Shown here: piece by piece, positions 18,226 to 31,464 of the stretch
Layout of the letters: every line of letters starts with the position of its first letter
Numbering within the stretch: the first letter of the stretch is position 1
Assembly (NCBI GenBank): GCA_022496805.1
Contig: CM040103.1
Span: 2,312,001-2,376,000 of the forward strand
Source: Pohlia nutans
Taxonomy: Eukaryota; Streptophyta; Bryopsida; Bryales; Mniaceae
Direction: 5' to 3'
Length of the DNA: 64,000 nt
Made by a program: the position numbers and the translations under genes
The notes under the pieces: generated by a model
Told to the model about the DNA's origin: nothing
Database searches by the model: none
What the model saw: only the letters and a program-made list of their open reading frames with translations

Positions 18226-19872
18226 TTGAACCATATATCTTAGATACTTGTTCAATGCATTCTTGTGCAGTTTTTTTTTTGTTTTTTCGGTTCTTCTTCT
18301 CCATGAAGCGCTTAGATGGCTACTTCTTTGAAATTCCATGTCTAACATAGCGATTTTTTATTTTATTTTTTTGTTATTTTTTTTTACATTTTTGTTTTGG
18401 GCATCTTGTTTTTAACTTCAGTAATAATGGGCGGGTGAAGGCATAGTATTCTTGACCAAAAAGATCCATTGTTGCACTCAAATCCAAATGTTTTGGTCAA
18501 AGGCTATTAAAAAAATACAAAAATTATCTTTTATTTTTATTTTTTTTCATGGCGCCCTCTATTGTTGTTATATATACTTAAATTCAAAGTCTCAAAAAAA
18601 AATCTACTAAAAAATTTACTAAAAGCAGTGCTTGAAAAAATTGTATAAAAGTGGTTTTAAACGTAAATTTCATGACCTGAAGTATTTCAACTTAATTATA
18701 TTTTTTAATATTTTTGGAGTTAGTAATGATGTTGAGGGTAGACAAAAAAAATTGAAAAAAAACAATTTAATGCTCTTGTATTCTATTGTTTTCAAACTTA
18801 TGCGATTGTAGACTGCCTTCCTTTTAAAAACAAATCAAGTTGTATAAATACATATCAACTCATTAAAAATTTATATTTTAATATTTTTTGTTTGACTTTT
18901 TAGAACAACATATCTACAACATTCTTGTAAAATAATTTAAATTTAATATGAGTTTTTTAACCTTGTATTGTTGAATCTTCATGATGTAATTCAATGGTTC
19001 AGTTTACCATGCTTCCTCCCGGGGAACAACTGGTGATACGTATTTTTCCTCCCATCCAAGACTTGGCGATAGGCAAACAAACATGTGCACACAATTGGTT
19101 ACAAAAGTTTAAACATTGAAACTGATCTAGCACCGTTTCAGGCAATGTATGTAATATGGCACTTTGTTCACACAATCGTACAAGGAACATAATCAAAAAG
19201 TTTGAACAAGAGCAATAGATCTGCAAAACCACATGTGACAGTCTGACGTCCCAAAGAGAATGGAGCAAAGGAAGAATAAAAAAACTTTGAAATAACAACT
19301 ATGACCAACACAATGACTCAAATGTCATTCACATCAATCGTTTTTGCAAAATCCCGAGGGAACACTAGCGGTATCTTAGAAACAAGTGCAATAAAGTATA
19401 GGGTATTTAATATTCATTTGAGATAAAATTTTGAAAAATTCCTAATAAAATATAGGGGCCGATTAATTAATATTGAAAACGACTTATAAAAATTAAAAGT
19501 ACCAAAGTATATAATACGTGCTTTTTATTTTATTATTATAAAAAATAACCCTTCGAGAAGGGTATCTTAAGCTGAATATTATGAAGGCTTAGATTGAATG
19601 AATAAAAAATTGCATCTTTCCAATGTGGAACGATTGTGTTTTTCAACATTATAACTTTCAGGTTGCTTTTTACTAGCATTCACCATTACAATTTTGTTGA
19701 TGTATTTTTTTTTATTGTGTTTTGCTCTTTGCTTACCAGAGCAATGCAATTCCTTTGTTAGAAATGTGCTCTAACATGTTTCTCTGCCATTTCTGTGGAA
19801 AATTAAATTGTTGATCTTGTAGCGGCGCTTTTCTCAAGTATTCTTTTGTTGCAAACTCAAAAGTTATAGTTA
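18226..19872. other. AT-rich spacer, no gene
   Basis: Long T- and A-runs and no coding signal on either strand. I see no recognisable element or terminal repeat. Confidence 0.5.
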
Positions 19873-19934
19873 TTAACCCTTAAACGTCAAGAGGGCCTGG
19901 ACGGGGCAGCCCGGAAAGAATCTAAATTTTTTTG

Positions 19935-19979
<45 letters not shown>

Positions 19980-20249
19980 CCAAAACGGTTCTGCAGTGCA
20001 CTGTAGCACTGCGGCACTGCTGAACTTCAGTTGCCCCAACCTCAAAACTTGTTCAATTTGATAACTTTGATTGCTTACCAATGATTCCACAATCTCTCAA
20101 ATGAGGCGAAAATTTGGAATCTAGATCGCTTTTTCAGTAGCTTTCCAACGCAACAAGTCTCGCTTGATTTGGTTGAGAAATGAAACTTTTTTCTCCAATT
20201 ATTCCTTCATACCAAGCCCGTGGGGCTTGCTTTGACGTTTAAGGGTTAA
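19873..20249. mobile_element. TTAA-bounded piggyBac-like MITE, family 2, copy 1
   Basis: 377 bp, bounded by TTAA with termini TTAACCCTTAAACGTCAA at both ends. TTAA duplications and CCC-starting termini are the signature of piggyBac-type elements. It contains a 41-base A-run (19935-19975). Shares GGGCAGCCCGG and both ends with 29823-30180. Confidence 0.75.
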
Positions 20250-20443
20250 GTATCAAGTTGCATGATCAGATCATTTATCGTAGTTCAAATCATTTTTGTA
20301 GGGGTTCTGCTGCATGGGTTGTATTGTGAATGTACCGTGAAGGCAAAAATTCCTTGTTACAACCACTTGAAATGTAAGCAATGCCAATGTATTGTGTTGT
20401 GCATACTCCCTAGAATCCTGATTTCTCTAGCAAAAGTCAAGAT

Positions 20444-20580
20444 CACATGAAGACCGGGAGGCCATTACCCCAGGGGTAGCTTTACCTCCCCAAACTTTCT
20501 AAACAAGTAGGTCGAGGGGGAGAGTATTCATACATGGCCATAAAAAATACCCGGGGTAATGGCCTCCCGGACTCCCTGTG
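20444..20580. mobile_element. Fold-back element with CACA termini, copy 1
   Basis: Imperfect inverted ends CACATGAAGACCGGGAGGCC and its complement around a centre holding CTTTCTAAACAAGTAGGTCGAGGGGG. The same centre and similar arms occur at 46753-46932. No target duplication is evident in this copy. Confidence 0.7.
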
Positions 20581-21536
20581 GCTGAGCCTATTTGTGAAGA
20601 AAGGCTTTGTTGTGGCCATGTCTTGACATTGTCGGTAACTATCAAAGCACAACGCCGGGCTCGACGAGATTCATGCAGACTCAGAAAATAATTTCTTTGC
20701 AATTGCTCGATCGCTGGCATGCATCCCAGCTCTCCATATAAAGACCAGCCGGTAACCTACCGACGGAATTATAGTGAGAACTTTGATCTGGATCAAGTAA
20801 CCAGCAAATTGATTACTGCGAGCATAGATACGAAACCAATTAATTTGTGTCTTCGAAGGTCAAGCGCTAAACAGCGTAGCTGACAAGGGGCAATTGGTTT
20901 GTTTAGTAAAGTATAGTTACTTGCAAATTCCTTTCCTCCTTCTCGAGAGCATTGACTAATTAAACCAAACGCGCTGTTTGGTGGAAGGTCTGATCCGCCC
21001 TGACGCTGTGGATTTGCGTTCTTTGATCACAGGAATTTGACTAATCATCATTCATGCCGGTTACGTTTATGATCTGAGGGGCGAAATTTGTGAGCTTGTC
21101 CTTTGTACCGAAACTCTGTCACTCTCACTGACTTTCCAGATTGCTAACTACGTCGACATTCGAGCGCTGTCGTCATGCATTTTTCCTTTGGTATTTTTCT
21201 CCAGCACGTTGAGAAGGTTTTAGGGTTTTATTGTGTTTTTTTCAAATTTCAAAAGGGATATATAAGAGTTATCCGTAAAGTAAAAGGGGTTAGCCTGTGT
21301 GGTGGTCGGAGTTTGCAGCTTTTAAATTGTATTTTTTGTATATGTCAGTCGCAAGCCACCAAGCACTTGCTTTGGGTGAGCATGAGGGTATATATAGATT
21401 CCTTCCTTGGGAAGTGCACTGTATTAAACACATACAAGTACACATGAGTGTACAGAAGGGGACGGTTTTAATTCGTATTAGTACGTATACATACAATAAA
21501 CATATTTAGAGCTGAAAATATTGACATATATTTACA
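20581..21536. other. Intergenic stretch, no gene
   Basis: No supported coding region or repeat family identified. Short open frames here lack any recognisable domain. Confidence 0.4.
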
Positions 21537-22084
21537 TTAACCCTTTAACGTCCCGATTCAACATTGTTTTCAAAGATTTGTTATAAAATGGTCGATGAAA
21601 AACGGAAATGGAGTTGATGTACAAAACAAAGTTTTAAATGTCAATGTGTAGATAACATCCGTACGGTTGGATTCATCATATTTATTATTAATATTTTTAA
21701 AGTAATTTTGCAAGGTTTTCTCTTGAAATTCAATTAAAAATCCAAAATTAACACAAAAAAATTTAAAAATATTGTAAAGAAATTAGAATGACATGCACTA
21801 CGAGATGGTATGGTTTCCATTATTTGATTCTACTTACTATGGAAAATCATATTTAAGGTCTTTCTTTTTGAACTAAGATTGAAACTTGACATTAATCACT
21901 TTTGTAATTTTTCAAAAATTCACATTATCTTATTTGGAAGATCCGTACCGTACAAATGGTATTCAACTAGCACAAGAATGAAAAAAAATAAAAATGGATG
22001 AAAAACATCCGGTACCTACAGAAATCGAGCTGCTGAAATTCATCCAGCGTCCAGAATCTGGACGCCGGCGCGCTAAAGGGTTAA
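21537..22084 (-). mobile_element. TTAA-bounded piggyBac-like MITE, family 1, copy 1
   Basis: 548 bp, TTAA at each end, termini TTAACCCTTTAACGTC and (complement) TTAACCCTTTAGCGCGCC. Near the GC-rich end a perfect palindrome (CCGGCGTCCAGA/TCTGGACGCCGG) forms a hairpin. Over 90% identical by eye to 42097-42642. No transposase. Confidence 0.85.
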
Positions 22085-23449
22085 GCATATATTTAGGATG
22101 GGATAGATCTATATATAAAGAGGTTTTTAGAGGGGGGCATGAACGCACGTGATTCTCAAACATAATGTAGAGTGCACATCTCGGGATTCCCTCTTGGGAA
22201 CGTGAATTCGTTGTGGGGGAGCTTCAATTGCATTAGTATGATGCAAGGTACAAATTTCCCTCACAACAAAGAGCCTTGTAATTGGTCGAGAAAAAAGGAG
22301 CGAAAACTCATTTTCTTTGCCTTTCATGTTAAAAAAACTACTCCTGCCTTGTCTTTCCTCTTGGAGAAATGTTTTGCTACAGTTTACAGATAACTCTATA
22401 GTTAGACCTCAAAAATTTCCAAGCTTGTTACCAATCTTTCTGGATATAACACTTTAAAGTTTATCCATTACCTCAAAAAGTTTGTTCTTGAGACTCCTCC
22501 TTCATGTTAGTTTCTTATTAATTCACTAGCTTGGCCCAAGCCATTTGAGCTCCAGGTAAAGAACCGCCGGCTTATTATGGTTGTGTGCACAATCTATACT
22601 ATATAATATATTAGATTGGTTCATGCATGACCATCGTAGAGAGAGCATGCATGACACCCTGCATTATATAATAGATGTTCAAAACTATTTGACATTCTGA
22701 TGGTTGAAATCTTGAAATCAAAATGGAGTTCGTAATTCTTTGTGAGTGATCCTAAGTCAAAGAATAACTCTAATAGTCTAATATGACATCAAATTCGTAT
22801 AAACGGTTGCTAAGGTTGACACTTTTGTAAACCCGCGTCAAAATCTTGTACTAGTACTAAAAACACTCCCTGCGTACTAGTGAAGCATGCCCAAAAAGAC
22901 CCTGAATTAATCTAGTTTGTTTAGCAGTGGAATGAAACCGTGAGCAAAAAATTCTTGAGCAGTAGTGCAGGTCTAGAGTCCATTATTCACAACTGGTAGG
23001 AGAAAAGTGCACCAGCTGTCGCCATGGGGGTCACTCACAGTACTTCATACAATGGGGCTGGCCAATGGGAGTGCAGCCAAAATACTGTTTCTGATTCTGC
23101 GACAAGGCATGGCCCATTCATACCAAGAAGCTCTGGCACTTGCGTTGCATTTTTGGAATGCTGCAAAGTAAATTTTGAAAATAGTATACAATTTCTTGTG
23201 GTGTCAGAACTTTGTCTCTTTCCTGCTTTTGGTCAATGCATGTGCGTTGGTGGAACCCAAAATTTCCAAAAAGCATTAGAGCAGCTTCTTGCATGCGTAA
23301 GGTTAAAAAATTAAATTTTACATGAGCACATTGTACCTTCCAAAAACTTACTTGATGAAGGTAGATTCTCTGCCGCACTTGCATTGGGTGACTGGTGTGA
23401 ATGGGCCATGAGTAAGGAATGATAATGGGGTCAAAGCCCGCTATAGTTA
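22085..23449. other. Intergenic stretch with a dispersed repeat, no gene
   Basis: 22130-22400 is related to 28955-29200 (GGGAACxTGA, GGGAGCTTC, AAAAAAGGAGC, TGCCTTGT, CTTG). The remainder holds nothing I can name. Confidence 0.5.
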
Positions 23450-23982
23450 TTAACCCTTTAGCGCGCCGGCGTCCGGATGAATTTCAGCAGCTCGTTTTCT
23501 GTAGGTACCGGATGTTTTTCATCCATTTTTTTTTTTTTCATTCTTGTGCTAGTTGAATACCATTTGTACGGTACGGATCTTCCAAATAAGATAATGTGAA
23601 TTTTTGAATATTTACAAAAGTGATTAATGTCAAGTTTCAATCTTAGTTCAAAAAGAAAGACCTTAAATATGATTTTCCATAGTAAGTAGAATCAAATAAT
23701 GGAAACCATACCATCTCGTAGTGCATGTCATTCTAATTTCATTACAATATTTTTAATTTTTTTTGTGTTAATTTTGGATTTTTAATTAAATTTCAAGAGA
23801 AAACCTTGCAAAATTACTTTAAAAATATTAATAATAAATATGATGAATCCAACCGTACGGATGTTATCTACACATTGACATTTAAAACTTTGTTTTGTAC
23901 ATCAACTCCATTTCCGTTTTTCATCAACCATTTTATAACAAATCTTTGAAAACAGTGTTGAATCGGGACGTTAAAGGGTTAA
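23450..23982 (+). mobile_element. TTAA-bounded piggyBac-like MITE, family 1, copy 2
   Basis: 533 bp. Same family as 21537-22084 in the opposite orientation. It has lost one arm and the centre of the 5' palindrome, reading GCGTCCGGATG. Confidence 0.85.
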
Positions 23983-25732
23983 AAAGGAATGTCTCACTAA
24001 AACACTGTCATTTTTTAACTCATTTTTAATGTGTGATAGAAATTTCTCATTTTGAGACATATCTAAGTTCAATTTTGACTCTTAATTTGATGTATTATTA
24101 TTTTTCCTTATCTATGAGAACTTTCAAAAATCACATATTTTTTACACAATAAAAAAGGCGGAATATAATTTCACAACATCTTTATCTAAAAACCAAACAA
24201 ATATACTTAAATATAAACCTAATAAATTATATGACTATTTTTTTAAAAAGAAAACCTTAAATACGTATTTCTTTCACTTTTGTAATGTGATCAAGTGCTA
24301 AATATGTAAAATTAGGGGAAATTTTTATTTTTGAATTTTGAACTATATAGCACATGATTGTTCTGTAACAACATCCCATCTATAATACAACATAATTTTT
24401 GTAATTCTTTAATATTTTTTTCATTTCCGAAAGGGCATTTTTCTAAACTCTGAAGAGTTTGGAAAGGAATACCCATATCAAGCTTGTACCCAATGGAAGG
24501 TTGGGAAGTCCACAGTAGTCCCGCCTCAAGAATCACATGTTTGGAGTTTTCTATCTTTCATGCAATGAGAGCATATTAAGGATGAACCCTAGAAAATAAT
24601 GAAAAATAAAGAATCTTATGTTAATGAAAGAGATTTCATTGCAATGACAAAAAAGATTACAACACTGACACCTCATTAGTTGCAAAAACAACCAAATGAC
24701 TATAAAACCAAACACAAACACAAAAATAATTTCAAAGTCCAAACCAAAACTAAATTTAGGTATGCATACCCATTACCACCTAGCATTCAATTTTGCTCTC
24801 ATCTACAAATGGTGTACATTAATGTACATTATAGTATCTTAACAATAACATTGTCACCTATTCCATCCATCAATGAGAAAGCCTATCTCAAGTGACACAA
24901 AATTGATATTTTATTTATATAAATTTCAATGTATGTACTCTTATTTAACACTACTATACTTTATTATACCAAGTTTCACTTTCCAAAAATAGAATTGATC
25001 TTTTTGGTGAATTTTTAAGTGCTTTTGGTGTTTGATCTTATAAATTCATCTATGATAGATTTTAAAGTTCCAATTAAACCTACTAGTTAAAAACATAAAA
25101 ATAAACTTAATTAATACCATGTTTGATTTGCAGTGCAAAAAGATATTTCACTTCTTTTACTGATGTTGATAAACTATTTTGTGAACATAAAAATGATTTT
25201 ATAGCATAAATAATATTGAATAAATTTTTTCATTTACTTAAATAAAATTTTGAATTCTTTTTAAAAAAATTCAAAAATTCTTTTTTTGGAAAATATTTGT
25301 CACTTGTATTGTTTGATGCATTTTGGTCCACTACAAGTGATTTTTTTGGGATACTTTGAACTTGGAAAACTAGTTTTTAAAATAAAAATAAAAAATAAAA
25401 AAGTCAATCTTTATATGCCTAAGAAGATCATACTCTAGAAAGATCAAGAAAAAGATATTTTTTTAAATATCAAAACTAAGAATTCAAAGTGAAAAATCTC
25501 AAGAAAATGAATACAACAACATTTAAATCATTGAAAAGAATATGAGAGGAAATAAAAACCAAAAATCAAAAATTTGTAGCAATTTATTAAAGTAGAGATT
25601 TCAACAAAGAAATGGCAAATAAGTGATTTTCAATGTCTACAACTCTGCACGCTTGTTTCAATGTCTATAACTGATCTTGCTTGTTTCAATGTCACAACTT
25701 CTCATCAGAAAATGTAATTATTTCTAACACAC
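23983..25732. other. AT-rich intergenic stretch with a dispersed repeat, no gene
   Basis: 23983-24540 (AAAAAGGAATGTCTC, CTAAAACACTGTCATTTT, GGGCATTTTTCTAAA, ATACCCATAT) is related to 60325-61060. An inverse fragment begins at about 27267. The rest is simple AT-rich sequence. Confidence 0.5.
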
Positions 25733-26724
25733 ATTAACCCCTAAGTGTTCTTAACTTTCTGGGCTTAAAAATATCATTGCTTTTTATGTGTTATAGGTCT
25801 AAATGTAAGTGATGTATAGGAATCTCAACCAAACAATCTTGCAGTATACATATTGTGAATGATGTGGGTTCAATTTGGAGTCATTTAGCCACATACATTG
25901 CAAGATCATAATGTTTTAGTGTTAAAAAGGGATGTTGAAATTTTCCTAGCAACACGTTAAAGGTGAAATTTGTTTTCAAAACTACTTAAATGAAAAAACT
26001 TTCAACCATAAAGTAATTCAAAATCATCATATAAATACATTGGTATCCAAAAAAACTCATGGAGAAAAATTTATATCCCCAAAAAGGTTGATGGTCTGAT
26101 ATGGGTACCCCCTCCAAAAATAGTGTGATTTTTTGAGAAATATTTTTTTGGTAAGAAATTTTTTTTGGAAAATTACAAAAATTAGAAGGTGTTATAGACA
26201 CCATGGCTGCAACTATATGCATGGTGTTAAAAACAAAAAATCAACACACATAAAATGAGTTAGACATAAGTCACACTATGTGTGAAGCGTAAAAGTCGTA
26301 CCCATATCAAGTCATTCCCCAAAATGCCCTTGTAATGTCAAAAATTAACCTAAAAAGTGATATTTGACCCAAAAAGAAAAAAGTGTCCAAAATAGACCCG
26401 TGCACTAAAATGACTCTTGAAAAAACACTCAAAACATGATGGATTGACATGAAAATTCTATCATGATAACAAGACTGTCTTCAAGAGAAATCTAAAGCAA
26501 CAATGTTTATTGAAAATGAACATTGGATGAAAGAGATACAAGCCAAAACTTCAATACATCTTGGATTAATTTGAAATTTGTACTACTCAAACTAGACATC
26601 ATGTAAAGGGTTTTGACAAAATTTCATTGAAATCAAACACTGTATGAAAAAGTTATAGCTCTTCAAAATGAAAGTTACTCAAAAGCGCGTCTACAATATG
26701 AAAGCCGGGACGATTAGAGGTTGA
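25733..26724 (+). mobile_element. TTAA-bounded element, family 4, copy 1
   Basis: Begins TTAACCCCTAAG and ends GATTAGAGGTTGA, a degenerate TTAGGGGTTAA. Shares several blocks with 27403-28087: GTGTTATAGGTCT, TTTGGAGTCATTT, CAAGATCATAAT, TTGACATGAAAAT. Non-coding. Confidence 0.6.
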
Positions 26725-27266
26725 CCCCTAAACACTCAACGTTATTGACCATTTTCTAGTTGCTTCCTGTATCTAATAGGCTAACCAAAACAAAAATTAT
26801 ATGTTTTTTAAAAATAAAATTTAAAATACTAAATCAAGTCCACTTCCTAAAGCAATTTGAATTATGTCAATCCGAGTTAAAGTCCACCCAGGAGAAATTT
26901 CCAAAGTTGGATCACCTCAACATTGTCTTAGTGTTATAAAATTTCATTGCTATTTGTGGAAAGTAATGATGTTTCCTCCATCATTTATTTTTCTTTTTTA
27001 AAATTTACAAATCATGGTAAATTTCAAACTTTGAAAGTCAAAAGTAAATTTCAAACTCTATTTATGAAAATTACAAATCTTGATACTTTTAAATTCATTA
27101 AAAATTATATAAGTTATCTTTGGAAGTTTGACCATATGGATAATTTGTAGAGATGATGCCTTGGCTACATTCTTTATATTAAACCAAACTTCATCAAACA
27201 TATAGAAGGCACATATTATAACACATGTATGTTTTGTCCAATACTCCTTGGGTTTTTAAGGGTTAA
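26721..27266. mobile_element. Possible TTAA-bounded element abutting the previous one
   Basis: From TTGACCCCTAAA to TTTAAGGGTTAA. The ends are roughly inverted repeats of the piggyBac-like type. Only one copy in the window, so its status is uncertain. Confidence 0.4.
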
Positions 27267-27402
27267 ATGAGCTACAAAATGACAGTGTTTTAATTAGTAA
27301 GAAATTCATTTTTGATACCCATATCGTAGTTGGATCCTATACACAATTTCCAAAATACATTAGGAAATTCTCAAGCTATAAAGGGGTAGTTTATTCACTT
27401 GC

Positions 27403-28087
27403 CTAATCCCTAAACATCTCTAGTTCTTTTGGGCTTTAAGACATCATTACTTTTGAAGTGTTATAGGTCTTAATGTAACTGAAATATAGAAATTTCAAAT
27501 ATACAATCTTGTAATATATATGTTGTAGATGACGTGAATCAAATTTGGAGTCATTTGGCTACGTAGATTCCAAGATCATAATATTTAAAGCTGAAAAGGA
27601 CTTTCCTAGTAACACATTAGAGATGTCAAAAGTAGCCCCAAAAATGATCCAGTAGACCTATGATAAATAAAAAAAGTGTCACAAATTGATTTGTCTACTA
27701 AAATAATTCCCAAACTTTTAGAACAATTTGAATTGACATGAAAATTTATCACAATAACTAGACATTGAGGGGAATCTAACTTAATATTACTATTGTTATT
27801 TTTGTTGAAATAGGACATTAGATGAAGAAGAAACAAGCCCCCAAAGTTTCAGCCATAGAAATGCATTTTTGTGAACTAAAATTGAGACCAATGTACTAAA
27901 AAGACTCCCAAATATTCATTACATTTTATATTGATCTCAAATTTTATCACACAAAAAATACTAGTATATGTATCTTTTCCAAGAAGTTTTATTGAAATCG
28001 AACACTTAATGCAAAAGAATAGCTCTTTGAAGTGTTTTTCCTCCCAAAAACGTCCAAAATATGGACATCAAGACAATTAGGGGTTAA
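27403..28087 (+). mobile_element. TTAA-bounded element, family 4, copy 2
   Basis: Begins CTAATCCCTAAAC (degenerate) and ends TTAGGGGTTAA at 28087. Homologous in order to 25733-26724, with a shorter interior. Confidence 0.6.
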
Positions 28088-29540
28088 AATTACTTGTTTG
28101 TTTCAAATGCAAAGACAATAGAGAGATGTTATCTATGTGATCAACATCAAGAAAATAATGAAATCAAAGGTTTTATAAACATCAACTAGTAAAAAGGTCA
28201 AAGTAGTCTTTAGGTTGCAAGGAATAATACCAAAGCTTGGTGCCCATGGCATATCTTGGTACTATTTAATTCATTATTAACCACTAAAGGACCAAATCCA
28301 AATACAACTTCATGTTCATTGTAGTAGTTTTCAGTAAGTTTGAAGTAGACTTCTTTCCATTTAGATTTTTTTTTTTAAACAACACATGCAGTGTTTTTGG
28401 AAATTTTGCTAATTTCAATGATTTAGATTTTGGTTACATTTAAATTAAAATTTTCACAATATGATAAATTGAATTAAGCATTTTAAAACCATGTATCTTT
28501 AGTTCTTAGGGGTTGACATTCACCAAGTACTGGCACTCATTCCTTAATCCCTAGAAAGAACCAAGGATTCATGGTTTTAAAATGATAAGTTCAGTCAATC
28601 ATATTGTGAAAAATATAATTCATATGTGGGACCATGTTTTATATAATTGGAATCAATGAAGAACATTGCCTGTATTGATAACTTTTTTTATAAATTTAAA
28701 CAAGAAAACACCAAATAAAACCTATTTAAATATGCTAAAAGAAACTTGAGGTACCATTTAAACTTTTTGATCCTTTAGGAATTAAAAGATCAAAAAGACC
28801 ACCTCTCTACTACCAATAATGATCTATGTGGCCAAAATCCAACCTATTCTACATGAAAACTATGTCTCCTTTTCAATTGAGTTATCCACCAAAAGTCTTG
28901 TCTGAGGGCCTAAGACCATGTTTTTGTACTTCAGTTACACTTTACTGACACAATCAATCACGCCACGGGGTTTGAGAGAGCGTGAGGGTGGCATGGGGGC
29001 ACAAGGAGATTCTACTATGGGAACTTGAGTGTGCTCTAGGGAGCTTCTCTAACTTTGGTAAGGTGCAAAGTTTAAATTTCCTTAACATCGCAGAGCGTTG
29101 TGATTGATTAAAAAAAAGGAGCCCAAACTCGTTTTTGCCGTCTTTCAAGCTAAAAAACCAGTTTTGCCTTGTTTTTCTTCTTGTGGATTTTTTTTGCTTG
29201 ACTTTTTAAATAACTCAATATATGCCACCCCAAAAGAAACCATTTCAAAATATAATTTTCTTCCTCCCAAATGTGTCCTTAGACTAGTTATTTTAAAGCT
29301 ATTATTAGCCAATTTGCTACACAATTAAAAGTAAAGTAATAAAGTGGTTAATTTTAACGAAGGATTCCGTTTGAAAATATGAAAGGAAAAATAGCCAAGT
29401 ACTTAGGAAAAATTTAGGGGAGTAGCCTAAATTTGCCTAGGTATCACCCAAGTATCACCCTAAGTATCAACAAAAAAGTTGGCCACTTAGGAAAATTGAA
29501 AAAAACAAGCGGCTAGTCGCAGAGTCCCACCCTTAGTATT
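28088..29540. other. AT-rich intergenic stretch, no gene
   Basis: Holds the related copy (28955-29200) of the 22130-22400 repeat. Otherwise nothing recognisable. Confidence 0.45.
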
Positions 29541-29822
29541 TATCTTATATTTACTTTTACGTTACTGTTCAGATGCATAACTCCTAGTAACTCCTCAAAA
29601 ACGAAGCGTTTCCGTAGTATCTCCCCTGGTGGACAAAGACAATAAAATCATTGCATTGGAAAGCTCGACTACATAGCATTCATTAGCATGCACTACCTTT
29701 GTACAGTGTGGAATATTCCACACCCAACAATATTTCATCTGTAGCTAAGTAGACAGGTGGAGGTTCAAGGTGATGAGCACAGTGCATGAAGCAAAGGAAG
29801 TGGGCGTGAAGGCTACTGAAGG

Positions 29823-30180
29823 TTAACCCTTAAACGTCAAGCCCCGCCCCAGGGGCTGAGTTTCTACATAATCTTCTCTGTAGCTCTTCGTGTACTCAAC
29901 TTTTCACTTATTTTTTGATATCATTCTAATGACCTTCTTACGATGCATTCACAAAGTGCAATTTTACAATTCAAATCACAATTTGTATGAGTGATTTGTG
30001 CTTTGAAAGGATTGTGGTAGGTAGGTTGGGGTTGTAGGAGGTTGCAAGCTCATCATTGATTGGTTCATTCATGATGCCCAAGTTAGAAAAATGCATTATT
30101 CATGATGCCCAAGTACAAAAGATGCCGTGATCCAATTTCGGGCTGCCCGGCCAGTCCCCAAATTGTCGTTTAAGGGTTAA
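29823..30180 (-). mobile_element. TTAA-bounded piggyBac-like MITE, family 2, copy 2
   Basis: 358 bp, ends TTAACCCTTAAACG on both sides. Reverse orientation relative to 19873-20249, sharing GGGCAGCCCG. It is inserted directly after a GGCTACTGAAGG sequence; the family 3 element at 41282 sits next to the same host repeat. Confidence 0.75.
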
Positions 30181-30525
30181 TATGTGGAGTACGGTACAAG
30201 TTTCTGAGCAGTTAACTTTCACCTGACCAACTGTAAAATTAATGGCTAGACTTTCTTGGACCGGTTGAATCCAGTCCAGCCTTTGGGCTTGCAAGCCTGG
30301 CACGTGGCTCCAAGTCCACTGAAAGAGAGTCTAGCCTTCCCTCATCACTACAGACTGCCGTACAAGCGAAAAGAGTGGAGTTGAATTTAAACGAATTCCT
30401 TCCTTTTCTCCAGCACAGTCGGGCGACTGGGCCCCGTCCGGGGGACGGGGAAGCATGTCCTCCGCACTCGTCGCGACGGGAACGCTGCTCCCCTTTCAGC
30501 CGACGCGCTTTCTGCCTGGGTCAGT

Positions 30526-30669
30526 CATACCGACGTCGTTGACCCCGGCGCCCTGCAGTAGTCCAATTTTGAACCTGCAATTAACTTACTTAGCCGCTTC
30601 ATGCCCACGGCACGAGATTGACCCACACTCAGACTCCCCTGGAACTCATGAATCTGAGCCCCATATAAC
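30526..30669 (+). promoter_or_regulatory. Gene C promoter: CATACCGACGTCG motif and TATA box
   Basis: CATACCGACGTCG at 30526-30538 and CATATAAC at 30662-30669, with CGACGCGCT about 25 bp before the motif. The arrangement matches the other copies. Confidence 0.6.
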
Positions 30670-30758
30670 CACCCCAATTCTGCCCTCTACTCCTCATTCC
30701 CATCATTATTCAAGTCGATCAGGAGATTCACAGTCTAGCATTATCTTTCCGCTTCGAT

Positions 30759-31115
30759 CACCTCCAGTGCTGTTCCTTAATTCCAAAGCCGAAAACTTGA
30801 CTATATCCTTGAATATACATTAGACTCTAGTGCACAGGCTCCAGTGATTCCAAAGCCAGAAACTTGACTAGACGCTAGTGCAGATTTTCTGCATTCTTGA
30901 TCGTGTCAGTAATAGAGTGCTCGGCCATTTGCGCTTCACCTCCAGTGCTGTTCCTCGATTCCAAAGCCGGAAACTTGACTATATTCTTGAATATATATTA
31001 GACTCTAGTGCACAGGCTCCAGTGGATTCCAAAGCCAGAAACTTGACTAGTGCAGGTTTTGAGAGATTCAATCTGCATTCTTGATCTTGTCACTAATAGA
31101 AAGTGCTCGGCGAAG
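30759..31115 (+). repeat. 178-bp tandem duplication in the gene C 5' UTR
   Basis: Two near-identical units start with CACCTCCAGTGCTGTTCCT at 30759 and 30937. The unit corresponds to the transcribed leader found once in the other copies, so this 5' UTR is lengthened to about 470 bases. Confidence 0.8.
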
Positions 31116-31168
31116 TTCAGTTCGTATTCCTGGACTTGTTGAGTGGTGTGTCAAGTATCAGTATTGAA

Positions 31169-31390
31169 ATGGCGGCCGAAGGTGATGGTGGTGGGTCGAA
31201 GTGGAACCCGGGTTTCTACGACGATTGTGAAGGTGACGGCGGATCCTCCAGATGGAAGCCTTCATCGCACCATTCCGAAGGTGATGGTGGCTCTTCACGA
31301 TGGAGGCCTCCGTCGCACAGCTGCTGCGGCTTCGACGTTTCAGAAGGTGACGGCGGCTCCTCCAGGTGGAGACCCGGAAAGGGGCTCTGA
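31169..31390 (+). CDS. Gene C: small EGDGGSSRWRP-repeat protein, 73 residues
   Basis: Four repeats as in gene A, but Lys before Trp is Arg in three of them (GGSSRWKP, GGSSRWRP), and one extra Cys is present (SCCGFDVS). It ends GKGL. The first spacer is shortened to FYDDC. The ATG at 31169 has the conserved GAAATGGC context; in-frame sequence upstream is leader, not protein. The stem-loop is at 31450-31464. The K-to-R and K-to-W-neighbour changes alongside a kept Trp suggest purifying selection on charge and aromatic positions. Function unknown. Confidence 0.78.
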   Translation: MAAEGDGGGSKWNPGFYDDCEGDGGSSRWKPSSHHSEGDGGSSRWRPPSHSCCGFDVSEGDGGSSRWRPGKGL

Positions 31391-31449
31391 ATCGGATCCA
31401 TTGCCAGCCCAAATTTTGTACAGCGATTAAGACGAACCGAGCAATGGTA

Positions 31450-31464
31450 GTCACCCCGAGTGAC
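31450..31464 (+). promoter_or_regulatory. Gene C 3' UTR stem-loop
   Basis: GTCAC-CCCGA-GTGAC, 60 bp after the stop. Stem as in A and B, loop different. Confidence 0.65.

Noticed and set aside
30455..30823. 122-codon plus-strand frame upstream of gene C
   Set aside because: It runs through the promoter motif, TATA box and leader of gene C and has no counterpart in the other copies.
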